From contig NC_026657.2 in assembly GCF_000004075.3 (NCBI RefSeq), positions 37,806,732 to 37,870,731 on the forward strand: DNA of 64,000 bases, read 5' to 3'. The first letter of the stretch is position 1. Every line of letters starts with the position of its first letter. The position numbers and the translations under genes are program-made. Under the pieces are notes generated by a model. The model was not told the origin of the DNA. It searched no databases and worked only from the letters and a program-made list of their open reading frames with translations. Of this stretch, positions 10,964-24,066 are shown in pieces. The DNA comes from Cucumis sativus (Eukaryota; Streptophyta; Magnoliopsida; Cucurbitales; Cucurbitaceae).

Positions 10964-12749
10964 GTTTATTGGTTTCTTTTAATAAGAAGATGTTCATTCA
11001 ATAAATTAAAACAAACAACTTCTTCGGAGGTTGAAGAAAACCAAGAAAGAAAAAATAAAAAACAAATCCAACTACCATAATACACAACTCGAGCCATAAA
11101 ATGAAAATATTCCTTTTGCATAACGCGCACTACACAAAAAAGACAACACATGGACAACAACCTAACCTTCTTTGCAAAACTTGTAAGCTTCAACAAATCT
11201 TGGTTCTTACGTGTAATAATTAACATTAATAAGCTCAACACAATCTGACACCGCATGAACAAAAGGAGATCGAAAACCATACCCAAAATAATCATTTTAA
11301 AAACTTTCTAATTTTATACCATCGACCATAAAACATTGAAAATCTTAATGGGACTACTTAGAGCTCACTCACTTGTGAAAGTTATAATACTTTAAGAAGT
11401 CGGCAAGCTTCTTAAAAAGATATAATATATGAAAAACAAAGAAGACGTGGTAAACCAAAGTTATTAATTAAAATCTATATTCAAAAGCATTTAATATAGG
11501 CGTTAAATTTTGAATAATAATTATTCTTCTTACAAAGATAATGTTCCAAATAAAACGATAGAGATAATTTATCAGATACAAATATAATACAAAAACTAGT
11601 AACAACAAAACAACCCAAACATCTTAACACAGAAGAGAAACAACATCACACAACTTAAACAAAGCGGCTCTAAAGAAAACCGTCCATACCATTCTCTATA
11701 TAAAAATAACTCTCAACCACTTAAAACAACACCTAAAATTCTTAAAAACTGAATATTAGACTAATCATAAAATAGTAATATACAATTTTGTTATTATTTT
11801 TGTTGCCTATCATCCACTAATAAAAATAAATAATGAGTTTTCAACAGATAAAAAGAAAGAAGGATTGCTGCAAGTAAAACGAATTAACTTATTTTAAATA
11901 TAACAAAATATCATTTTTATTTAATATATATTAATGCAATAGCACTTTGTATGAAAAAAACGAGTGTAAATTAATATAAATTAGAGTTCAACATGCCACC
12001 AATTGTTTGAAAGAGACCCAGATGCCACTTTGCACTTGCATGAAGAAAGATAATATTTTAAAATTTATTATTCTTTTAGACAAATAACTTTAATTATAAC
12101 TAAAAATACAAAAACAAAACCATATTAAATTATTTCGATAACCTAACAAAGTTACAAAATCTAACCCATAAATGTAAAAAGAGATCTAAGCAAAAAAGCA
12201 TACTTAATTTGCCAGGTTTAAAAGGATAGAGTGAGAAAGTTTTTATAATAGAATTAGAGAGTTTATATAGTATATTTTTCTAAACTATAGTATTATAATT
12301 GTGAATAACCTAGAATACAAAATTTATAAATAATTAAACAACAAGACGCTCGTGTACTTAGTTATTTGTAGCGTTAGACAACAAATTAAGACATTTCAAC
12401 ACAAGCCGAGATGTATTCCACCGAACAAATTATATGGGTCACTTCGATTATTCCTTTTTAATTTTATATGAATATAGTAAATAAAAAGAGTGGTAGATAA
12501 TTTTGTATTTCTTTTTTAAGAAAAAATAAAGCCCTTTATCACTAATTACAAATATCAATTATTATAATTTAATTGCAAGCCTAAAAATATTGTGAAAAAC
12601 AAAAGAATAGAAGCCTAACGAATTTATTATCTCATGAGATAATGTTTATCCTCAAATTGTAAAAAACAAAGATACTAAAAAACAACAATTTGACTTTATT
12701 CAAATAAAAAAAATAACACAAACCCTCTTCTCTAATCTTCTACTCTTTT

Positions 12750-12792
<43 letters not shown>

Positions 12793-15700
12793 TTTTTTGT
12801 ATATAAAAAAAGTCTTTTTAAAGGAATTTTTCTTAAGAAAACAACTTAATAAAAAAATTTAGAACCTATTCTATAACCATTTTGTTTTCTATTTTTTAGT
12901 TAAATTTACTTCCTTTCCATATTTATTTTTAATACCATGGTTGAACTCGTAATTAATTCCAACAATAATTTTTAAGAAATATAATTTTAAAAGTTTGGCT
13001 TAATTTTTTTGAATATTCAATAGAAAATATAGATAATAAATAAATAAATTTAAAAATAGAAGTAGTATATATATGTTTAATTTTAAAAAACAAAAATCAA
13101 ATAGTTACTAAACCTAATTTAATATTTAAATTTTACTCAAGGAGTAATACACGTTTGTCTTTAAAATTTAAATGGTTTAGGATGTAGTAAGTAACAATTT
13201 AGTAGATTTGTTTTTCTCTATTTTGTAAACACCTTATTCATTAAAAATAAAATTTAGAGAATTAGTCATTTTCATTACCAACATTTTAGGTAATTTTGTA
13301 ATTAACCTTTTGATAGATTCCATTTCATCTTCTAATAAAACTTGATTAACTGATTAAAGAAAGTTTGGTTGTGATTAAACATATAGTTTTTTAAAAAATA
13401 TTCTATTTTTAAAATTGTCCCAAACAAATCGTTATTTCTTGTAAATAAATGTTCAAATTATTTAACTATTTCTTTATAAGCATTATTTTCATTCTTTTGA
13501 TAAATGTACAAAATTATAATTTCACAGAATAAATATCAAACTTGAAATTCATTCTAATTCAAGATTTTTTTCTTTTTATGAATTTGCCATCAATGTCATA
13601 TTATTAATTTTCTTTTGAGCAAATATAAATTTACCTAAATTTGTAATAATTACTTAATCAGAACAATTTTTTTTTTGGACGATATACATAGAGTAGAAAT
13701 TAAATGAAATGCATATAGGCCTAGTATATATTTTAGTAATCATTTGAAGAAAGTTAGTTGGATTATAAATTTATAATTTAATGTCACGTGGTATAGTGAT
13801 ATACTAGATGCTAATAACGATCTAGCATTATAATGATATGATCTAAAGTTTTGGAACTCAATGTTACAAAATACAATTTAGAATCGTAATGAATTGGTAG
13901 GTTTACAAACATTGTTTTCCATTTAATTATGTTGAGCCTAATTTGTCGAATTGCGTTTAGTTTTGTGATAATTGATCACATGATTTTCTATCGTCGTAGT
14001 AAGGGTTTGATTCCTCATTCTCACAATGGTTGTACTAAACTTAATACCATCTTAAATAGATTTAATTTCATTCAATTATAATGGTTGAACTAAAATCTAA
14101 ATCATCATGACCCTTTTTGATAACATATTTTTTTATTTTTTAAAAAATTATTTTGTGTAGTTTTAAAAATTCGACTTCATTTTTAAAAGCATGGATAGAA
14201 AGTGGATAAAAAGACAATAAAATTGTAAAAAATTATTTACATTTTATGGCAAAATAAATTTAGTAGTTTTTGTTAGTATAAATAGTTTGTTTTTTTTTAA
14301 TTCTCTAAAAATCCAAACCTAAAGGTGTAAATAGTTAAAAATAATTATTGGTGTATTTTTAAAAAATAGAATTATTTCGAAAACGAAAAAAAGCCGACAA
14401 ATCTACAATAAAAAATATAAAAAAAATGTGAACTTTTAAATTTGGATAGTCAAATTTTAACGATTTTTTTCAAAAAAAATTTATTTCTATTTGGAAAGCG
14501 ATTATTTATATTTGACAAATGATTGCTTAGATCTTGTACACAATCGGACGATCATTTATATTTGAGACACGATAGTTTATGTTTAGCAGCCAAATATAAA
14601 TTATTTTTTGTACATTAACATTTAGATTTTGCTATTTTTTCTCATGATGTTTTATATTAGAAATAATCAAATATAAGTTAAATTTTTAAAAAGAAAAAAT
14701 AAATCATTTATATTTAATAAACCAAATAACAGTTTGAAAAATAAAATAAAAGAAAAACTACCAAAAGAATAAATACGATAAAAATGAAATATTAAAAAAT
14801 GGCTAGAGTTTTATGACTTTTCTCATTTTTTTTTGCACTGTAAACATTTGGTTGATTTGTTATATTTATAAAAATTAACTATAATTGTTTGTATACTTAA
14901 TTTTTAAAAATTAAAAAATAAAATGATTGTTGAATGGAAATCCAAATATTTTAATTCTTAAAAACTAAAAACGAAAAAAAAAAAAGCTATATTTTAATTT
15001 TTTTTTTTATTCTCTCCATTCTTGTTATGATTTGGATTTAAATTAAAATAAAAGGGTGTGAGAGTGAAAAGGGACATGAGAAAGTTGAGTACTAGACAAA
15101 AAAACAAAATTAGTTTTTTAAGTTTATTTGGTTTACTTGCAATGAATATGTTTTTATATTTAGGGTTTAAAAAATGGTTCAAAAATATTTTTAGGTTTTG
15201 GATAAAAAACCTATTAAAACTTTATTTGAAAAATATTTATTTAGCTATTGAAAATATTTATAAATACATTTTTAACTTAGAAAAAACTCCAACTAATTCA
15301 ACTTTCACAACAAAGTTCTTAGCATCCAAAATAAAAAACCAAAATTTTAACTTAAAACCATAGGTTTAAATATTCATCAATATTTTTATATTTTCAGGAG
15401 TACGACATCGCATATTGACACAAGGGAGGATTGTTATTTCCATTATATTATAAAAAAATTCACAAATTACATAAATAAACATTTAAATTACACTAATATA
15501 AATAATAGACATGTTTACTTATTTGAAAACAATAAATTATTTATTTGCTCACTTAAATTTGTTTTTATAATTTTTTCAAAAATATCTATCAAAATCAAAA
15601 TTTTTATAAAATTAACAAATTGATATATCATCATCGTCGATAATTTAAACTTTTATTAAAACACAATATTCCACAAAAGCTCGTGGCGTTTCAAAAGAAC

Positions 15701-17560
15701 ATTCTCCTTAAAATATACTAAAACATGAACTAGTTAAATAAAAAAAATCTTACTTAACTCCATCAAACTATCGCAGTATATTAATTACAATAAGGAACTA
15801 TTGAGATTGATTATATTTGTGATCTATTATTTTGTATTAGTAGTCAAAGTAAATTTAAAATCATGGTTTTAACTTAAATTTTGTTTAGTGAGAAAAGTAA
15901 TGTAAAATTTAGATCAATAGAATATTTTTAAAATTTGAAATAATTTATAAAACTTTTTAATAATTAAAAGATACTTTTAAAACAAAATCTTAACCGTCTC
16001 TATCCAAAACTAATATTAGTTTATTTTTTAAAGTTTAATAGCACTTTTTAAACTTTTAAAAGTTTATATGTATTTTATAAGTTTTATATCATAAAATAGA
16101 GGTGTTTTGTTTTTAAAAAATATTGAAAAAGTGTTTTATACTATTTGAAACAAAACTACTAAAAATAAAATTAATGCCATGTAAAAATATTACATTTATT
16201 TAAAAATTATCTTTTAAAAATTGTGGTTGTTGAATTTTGACCTTAAACGATAAAATAAAAAAAAGTAAGATAGTTCGAGAAAAGATAAAATTTGATCTTA
16301 TTTATGATTGAAAAAATCTCACACCACACTCGAAATAGATTTAATATAGATCTATATTAAATTCCTTATAAATAACACTATTATGAGGCAATTTAAATTG
16401 ATTTATTCCTAATTCTGCTATTATTGGTTAATATCAAGACTCTCGTGTAATTCAAATGCATTCCATTTTAGAATTTCAAACGACTAAAAAATATCATTTT
16501 CAAAATTTGTATTATAAAATCTAAAACCCAATGGCACGAAAAACATATCAACCCAACCCAATCTCTACGACTTAAGTTGGGTTGGTTGGTTCATGAATTC
16601 ACCTAACATAACCGGGAGAACCAACCAAAACTTAATGTTTATTTATTTATATTTAGGATTTATATTAATACATTTATTCTAATTATTTAACTTCATTAAT
16701 TTTTTTTTGGATAATTTGTTCTCACCAGCTTATAAAAATAAGTTTTCTTTAGTAGAAAGAAAAATCTAATTATATAAATATAATTTCGATAAATGCAAAT
16801 AATTAGATACCGTTTTATCAAAAAGAAAATGTTTCATTATATTGAATTCATAAATGCAAATAATTTAATTTTAATTTTAACTCAATACCAATAATAATAA
16901 AAAAAACAATCAAGTCACATTTTTACAAATTAACATTTTACTTTCTTTTATAATCAAAATTTAAACAAATTATTTATTTGACTAACTCATACCTATCGAC
17001 TCCGAATTATTTTATGATGGAATTGAGTTTTTACATAAAAGGTGTTTAGATTGCATATATTGTTTAATGGAAATAGTCATTAAATATTTTTGATTTAAAT
17101 CATGTACGTAATATTTTAAAAATTTGTATTTGATTAAATAATGTGTAAAAAGTAAAATAAAATAATTACTTAACTAAACTAAATGTTAGTTATCAATTAC
17201 GAATAATAAAAAAAAAGAATACATTTTAACTAAAAATAATTAAATTAATATAAATTAATTAGAATATTGTTAATAAATTAAGTGAAGTAATTAACTTAAT
17301 ACAAAATATCAATAGAAAGATATTAGCTAAAATTTATTAAGCCTAAATCGTATATTTATATTTAGTTAAAATCTAACAGTAATATGAACTAATCAAGCTA
17401 ATCATTCGAACGTGAAAGTCTTAACGAAATTTACAATAGCCAGAAAAGAAGAGGGTAAAATGGTCAACATGAAGAAAGTATGCGCCATTTTTCCAATTAA
17501 TATTTAAGAGCACAATTCGGAGTCGTTTTTGGAAAAAAGGAGAAAATAGGGTCATTGTAG
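10964..17560. other. 6.6 kb AT-rich gene-free region
   Basis: I see no convincing exon, RNA gene or intact transposon. The region has runs of A and T, an (AT)n tract at about 12752-12791, and a stretch at about 16530-16630 with GGGTTGGTTGG-like motifs that resembles a decayed copy of the hAT-type subterminal repeats. Confidence 0.5.
12752..12791. repeat. (AT)n microsatellite
   Basis: About 19-20 AT units in the intergenic gap. Confidence 0.95.
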
Positions 17561-17579
17561 CCATTATTCTATTCTACGA

Positions 17580-18055
17580 GAGAATTGCCATCCGCCGAGA
17601 AGCTCAAGGAAGAAAGTCTCGGGCGAGAAGACGACAGTTCGGTGTTTGCTTCTCAAGCACTCTCTCTCTCCTTTTTATTTTTTCTTTCTTCCATTCTCTC
17701 TCTTTAACAGCTAACAAGACGACGGAACCCAAAAGCCAAAGCTCTGAGAAAAATTCCTAATTCACTCTCTGCACGCGCCTTCAGGTGGCTACGTTTCCCC
17801 CCTTTGCTGGCGTTAGATTCTACTCCCATCTGTCCAAATTCAGATTTTCATCTCTCCTTTTGCTATTTCCGATTCGATCCGATGAAAACAATCCGTCGCT
17901 GATTGTTGTGGAATTCGAGTGTGAGGTCGTTCATTCAATGGTTGATTGGATGGATTGGATTGCTTAGAGGATAAGGAAGACGATCTAATCGAATTCGTGT
18001 TTCCGATCCTGATGACTGTCTTCAATTTGTGGTAATTTTAGGACAATTTTGAAGT
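17580..18055 (+). other. 5' leader of the EREL1-like gene with small upstream ORFs
   Basis: CT-rich leader-like sequence (17655-17705) precedes the start codon at 18056. Short AUG-initiated frames occur at 17882-17902 (6 codons plus stop), 17938-17967 (9 codons plus stop) and 18012-18035 (7 codons plus stop). Whether part of the leader is spliced out cannot be told. Confidence 0.5.
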
Positions 18056-21000
18056 ATGATGCTGAATCGAAGTCCGCCTAAGCATAGACATGATGGAACC
18101 TCGCCGTTGCCGCTTGGAATGGACTGGAGCCCTCCTCCTCGAAAATGGGTTAGTCGTATGTTATGATAACGTGGAATTGTTTACTTGGAATTTCGACTAT
18201 GAGAACTGTTGATTTAAGTTTTTTCTTTTCTTTGGACTTTTCCTGGTGGATTGACCGAATAGATTTCACTTGCTTTGTCGAATTTATTCGTCCGGGTTGC
18301 TGGATTATGTGATTTTTGAATAATATCTACTGTTTTTTTTTTTCTTTTCACGATCTCATTGATTTGTGGTTTAATTCGTAAAATCTACTTGCAAGCTGTT
18401 GTCTAAACACACCATATTTAGCTTAGGTTACTTCTAATGAGTCGCATCGTTCTTAGTGTATCAGCGGCCTTTTTTGCACCCCATGAACGAACTGGAGTCC
18501 TTCTAAGTTCTACCTTTTTCTTTTCTTTTATAGGGAATTTATGGCTGCCTAGGTTGCAATACTTTTCAAACCAATTGTTGTTTTTAAAAAAAGAAAGAAA
18601 GGAACTCAACGATAAATTTTTGAAAATTTTCAGTTAAGAAGTTATCTCATTTAAGTAATAAATTTGGAAGAAGTAAAGTAAAGACCTGTGGCCTAGCTCT
18701 ACGTTTCTGCCAATGTTGGGTGGTGTATAACAATAGCAACTAACTCTCTTGTTTTTTTTACTATTAAATGCACTCTTTGTTTTTGGTGGTTTACTTATAT
18801 CTTCACTCAGAAAGCCTTCATTTCATGCGCAGAATGGGAAAGACACAGTTTGGCCTCATGACCATCACACAGGATGGAGTTACTGTGTTATAATACCTTC
18901 ATGGGTTGCCCTTCCGAAAACACGAGCTGCAGATCCCATAGTGGTACTCTTTTCTACAGCTCCTGTTTCTTTTGGTACCTATGGTTTTTTTTTAATTAAT
19001 TAATAGCTTGTTTGTGCCTCTATGAATAACATCTTAGTTGTTAGGAAATGCTGATATGGATTAATCACTTGCATTATCTGAAGTTGCAAAAATATGGTAC
19101 CCAAAAAATGACGTTGCAAGAAAATGTGTCCTAGTATTAATAATTGGCAGCAGCACAAATAATTTCTCTTGTATGAATCAACTTATCCTTTTTCTAGTCA
19201 ATCTGCACATACTCAAAGGATACATAACCAATTACCCTCCCAAAAGTTGTTGGTTCTATCCTGTGTATTCTTACATTTTTTTTCAATGAAAGTTGTTCTA
19301 GCATACATATATTTTCTTGTACATTAACATTATCAAGGGACAGTTCTACAGGGTTCAGGTTGCTGTACAGTCACCTGAAGGGATCACAGCAATGCGGGGA
19401 GTATTAAGGCGATTTAATGATTTCATGAATTTATTTTCAGATGTAAGTTCATGCATTTTATTTTACTTGGGAATAACCGTTTTCATATTGAAAGATTTCT
19501 TGTTACCACTCGTCTTTTGAGGAAAAATGATTTCCATTGTTATGTTTAAAAGACAATTACTCTCATTTTTAATTGTTCTCAGTTTTGAGATTTTATCACT
19601 TTTTAGGTTAAAAAGGCTTTTCCAAAGAAAATGATTCCCCCAGCTCCACCCAAAGGAATCTTACGGATGAAGACCAGGGCACTTTTAGAAGAGGTGTGCA
19701 ATCTGCTTAATGTTGCATGCACGAGCATGTTATTTTATTTTCTGTTCTTCCTCTGTGTCTATGCTGGCAAATGTTTTATATGAATTGATTATCATTGTAT
19801 GACTCAATCCTTTTGCCAATATGCAAGGAATTGAGAATCATTTTCGATAGGAACTAGAAATGAGGAACATTAGAATAAAAACTGAGCTACTGACCGTGTT
19901 ATTAGACGTTCCTAAATCATACCTATGCTTATAAACTTTGTCCTGCATTCCTCTACAATAATTTCTTTGAAGGAAAGCAGGAATGGCTAGTCACCTACAT
20001 CTGTCTTTCAAATATTATAGGACTTCCAATAGACTTCTAGATTCCTTGAAGCACCACAAATTTCTATGTGTTCCTAGTGCACCGTGGGTCTACTTTCTGC
20101 AGATTATACAGATAACTAAACCTTTTGGTTTTGAGATTGAGTGTTGAAGTTACCTTTACGTGTGCAATTATTTTATGCATTTTGGTTGTGTATCCGTAAG
20201 ACTGTAACTATTATTCTTCACAGGTTTAATTTTATTGCAGAGAAGGCGCTCTTTGGAGGAGTGGTTGACAAAGCTCCTGTCTGACATTGATATATCAAGA
20301 AGTGTTGCAGTAGCGTCCTTCCTTGAGCTAGAAGCTGCTGCTAGGTCTTGTACGTTCTTTCTAGAAAAAATGTCTTTGGTTTGTTTTAGTTTTTACCCTT
20401 TTTAAAGTGTTGATTCTAAACATTATTATATGAAATTCTTCATAACATATATATTGGAGTTCTAATATTTTAATTCCTACGACAATGCTTTCAGCTTTCC
20501 AAAATGATAATCAGGGGCCATCAGGTGAATACCCTGATTATAGCAGCAAGATATCAGCACATCAGTCCCCTCCTAATTCGAGCTCATCTACGCTCATTGG
20601 TGGTCTGTCACTTGCATCAGATTATGGTAGTGATACTGCTTATGAGGCCTCTGAACTTGGTACAGCAAGTCTGGGAAGAGATGATAATTCTGAAATTGCC
20701 ATCGATGATTTAGCTTTGGATGACGATCTTTCCAGTCCAATTGAAAAACTTGTGAAGTATGGATTGTCCAATATTGATGAGGGTCTGTTTATGGGACAGA
20801 CCATTCTAGAGCAGTTGGAAGGCCTTCCAAAACATAAAGCTCATCCTAGATATAATAACAATTTAAAGGATGGTCATAATGGTAATACTTCCAAAGCATC
20901 GTACTTGGATAAAAATGGACTGGTACCATTTGTAGAGCCTGAGCATGGCAAGGTAATTGGCCATGCTCGCAAGCTGTCTGATGAGAGTATAGCAAGTGAT

Positions 21001-24000
21001 GCAAGTTCTCTGAGAGGTGGAGAAATTTCAAGCGTTTCACTTCGAAATTCAGTTGGCAATGGCTCACTTGATCATTCAGGAGCTGAGGTTTCAAATGCAA
21101 TTGAATTTCATACCAACCCTGAATTGCATTTTTCACATGATGCACTCCTCTTCCCAAAGGATCATCGGCATAAACTGAATAGGGTTCTTTCAACAATGCA
21201 TCAAAGGCTAGTGACAGCAAAAACAGACATGGAGGACCTCATATCAAGATTGAATCAGGAAATAACTGTTAAAGATTACCTTACAACAATGGTATAACCA
21301 ATGAAATACTTAAAATTTTCTGTTTATTCCATTTGTGAATTAACTGGATGTTCTTGGTTTAGATGTTAGAATATGTCTACCCTAAGGGCCCTTTGAATAT
21401 GTTTTTATTTTTATCTAATGTATTTAACAGTTTTTTAGTAATTCATTTTCCAGCCATTGGCTGTGCAAGGTTCCTTTATGAATGGCTGTGTAGTGTTATA
21501 TGTTTGCCTGTCATGAGAAACACATACCAGCTGGTCCACATATTCTATGTGCGCTATCATATGCTGAATGCCAAATCTTTTTTAATGTCAAGTTTTCTGT
21601 GCCAATGGCTTGTTCTTTGGACCAACTATCATAGCATACGCTTGACCAACTCAATAATACAATCATAAGTTCTGAAAATGACGTATGTTTGTACTTACAT
21701 ACTGGACACTGACAGTAGCCTAATTCATCTTGTGTCAATTTGTTCCCAGGTTAAGGATTTGGAAGTAGAACTTGAAACAAACAAGCAGAAAAGTAAAGAA
21801 AACCTTCAACAAGCTATTTTGATGGAGAGGGAAAAAGTTACCCAAATGCAGTGGGAAATGGAGGAACTTCGTCACAGATCATTGGAAATGGAGTTAAAAT
21901 TGAAGTCTAAAGAAAAAAAGGTCTTTAATCTTCAAAATTGGCCTTATTTATGCCACCGCCATTACTATTTTGCACTAACTCCTTTTGATGATACACAAAA
22001 TGCTCTAGGGTGAAAATTCATTTTCAGTGCCTACAGAAGAATTTACCCTCCAGGAGAAAGTTGCCTTGCAAGAAGAGCTTGAATCCACGAAAGAACAACT
22101 AAAGAATGTTTCTAAGCAATTTGAAGAGCTTGAAGGAAAATCAAAAGCAGACATCAGGGTGCTTGTTAAAGAGGTTAAATCTCTTCGAAGTACCCAAGCC
22201 AAACTTAAACAGGAGCTTAGTCAAACACTTCAACAGAAGTCTGAAACTGAGGTAGTTGCAATCTGCTAATTGTGCTATGATTAAGGTGTCGAATGGAAAT
22301 GACTACAAGTTTTTTGTTACACTTGTTTGACATATATTTCAACATGAAACGATTTTACTTGAACAAGATCTGTTCTATAAGTTGTGCAACTGTGTCCTAG
22401 AGTTCTAATGAGACATATTTCAATATGGACAAATTTTGTTTACTTTATCTCATCTGCCTTTTACTTTATAAACCATACAAAATCTTTTTTCTCTTCGACC
22501 ATATGTCGGAAAAAAAGAAAAAGAAAAAACATTTAATATTTTAACTAGGAATTTGCATCTGCAATCTCTATTCACTTTATTAACTGAGAAAATCTAGTTG
22601 GCATATTTTGATAGAACTAAAGAGTTTAATTTTAGTATGTCCTGTTGATGTTCCTTTTCTCCTCCTCATTCAGGAACTTCTTCAACAGGAAAGAGAAACG
22701 AGACAGCATGCAAACAAGGCTTGGAGCAAGCTGCTGTCTGAATGCAAGAGCCTACATGCTCGGCTTAAAAAATGCAGCATGAATTTTTCCCCGGATGATG
22801 ATTATAATCATGATGCGGAATCTTCATCCTTATCTAATGCCTTAGATTTGCTGACAACATCTGATGATCAACTAAATCTTCTCCTGGCTGAGGTACCCAA
22901 TATGCTTTATTATGTATCTATTATCCTGCAGAGCTCTTCTATGGTCTGCGTACTCTCAAGCCTCAACTAAACCATTGTCTCCTCATCCCTCCCGCTCCCT
23001 CTGTACCAAACTTCCCTTTGCTTACTACTAATGTACTTGATGCCTTAAAGAGCTTGTTGGAAAAGACACACGGTCTTTGAGTAACACCTACTTAGAGGTC
23101 GTGTGTTTTGATCTATTCTTTGAGTGAGAGCTTAATAAAGAATTTCTTGATATCTTTATGGGCCTGGAGCAGTCCAATATTTTTATATATATATATATGG
23201 GATGTAAAAGACAACGTAATAATATGATAGAACCTGAATATATTGAACCATAATGGAGTGTTTGGGGCAAGTGGTGGAATAGGGAACTCCAAGGAGTTGT
23301 GTATTCCTGGGCTCAGTGTAAGAAGTCAAAAGCCATGATATGATGTTATTTACTGTTGAGACTCACAAGCTCCTTGGGACAAACAAAGAGTGGTGTCAAT
23401 GACTCCACACTTTCCTACTCCTACTCCTCAACTCCTTGATTTAAAAATCCCCTAATGTAATGAAAATACAAGAGAGGTACTTGGACCCTTCCAACCTTGA
23501 GATCACTCTCAAGCTCTAATTCATTCACCAAAATATTGCCTATCTTCCTCCTTCCTTACTCAATTCATAACCAAACTTCCAACCACTTAGCTAATTAGTA
23601 ATATACCCTTGATAACTCTCAAATACCATTCATATCGCATTTCTAACATCTGCACTAAGGACGTTCTTAACACTATCCCTTCATCATTGTCAAGTTAGAA
23701 TTCTTCTTCCGTCACTTTTTTGTATCATTGTGATTCTTCTTCTGATTGCTTTACGGTGTTTTTGTTCGTTCATAATTAAAACATTTGTTGGGATAAACTG
23801 TGCAGGTAAATCTTCTGTCCGATGGCATACAGACTGCTACTCCAATGGCAGATGATGACGACAACGATTCAATTAAAGTAGATGCAGAGTTGAGGATGGT
23901 ACTTAAAGACATATTCACGGAAAACAGTAGGTTGAGGAAACAGGTCAATTCGTATTTCCGACACAATATGAGATTGAGGATGTCAAAGGAAGGTGATGAT

Positions 24001-24066
24001 GCAGAGGCGTCTTCTTCTTCTTCTTCTTCACAAAACACTAAAGTAAATATCACAACAGAGACATGA
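18056..24066 (+). CDS. EREL1: PX-domain endosomal Rab effector, EREX-like (EREL1 type), 729 aa, 10 exons
   Basis: Homologue of Arabidopsis EREX/EREL1/EREL2, which bind phosphoinositides and active RAB5 on endosomes in vacuolar trafficking. Coding exons: 18056-18148, 18833-18943, 19344-19442, 19607-19693, 20241-20349, 20495-21291, 21750-21920, 22009-22251, 22674-22892, 23806-24066; all phases close to 730 codons. The conserved family start ([20 protein letters not shown]) lies in exon 1. The PX domain spans about residues 45-165, with FYRVQV, the RRFNDF core and a PPAPPK proline loop. A Ser/Asp-rich linker follows, then coiled coils from about 410 onward. The tail has a poly-Ser run. ATG at 18056 is directly followed by a second ATG. 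Exon 8 needs the less pyrimidine-rich acceptor at 22007-22008; the nearby TTTTCAG at 22027 would shift the frame. Intron 9 carries an LTR fragment. Confidence 0.92.
23225..23648 (-). mobile_element. Solo-LTR-like fragment in EREL1 intron 9 (antisense)
   Basis: Read on the minus strand it starts TGTTAG and ends CTATCA, the TG...CA ends of an LTR. It shares long blocks with the LTR-like pair at 26.9 and 28.5 kb, such as GAATATATTGAA, ATGAAAATACAAG and CCAAAATATTGC. About 200 bp near 23250-23450, including TTTGGGGCAAG and a near-palindromic ACTCCAAGGAGTTG, are absent from the other copies and look like a nested insertion. No target-site duplication was found. Confidence 0.6.

Noticed and set aside
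13980-14040. B-box-like GGGTTTGATTCCTCA suggesting another SINE
   Set aside because: No A-box at the right distance and no alignment with the other copies.
22027-22269. Exon 8 of EREL1 starting at the TTTTCAG acceptor
   Set aside because: It breaks the reading frame after a complete codon at the end of exon 7; the upstream acceptor at 22007-22008 keeps it. Retained only as a possible alternative splice.
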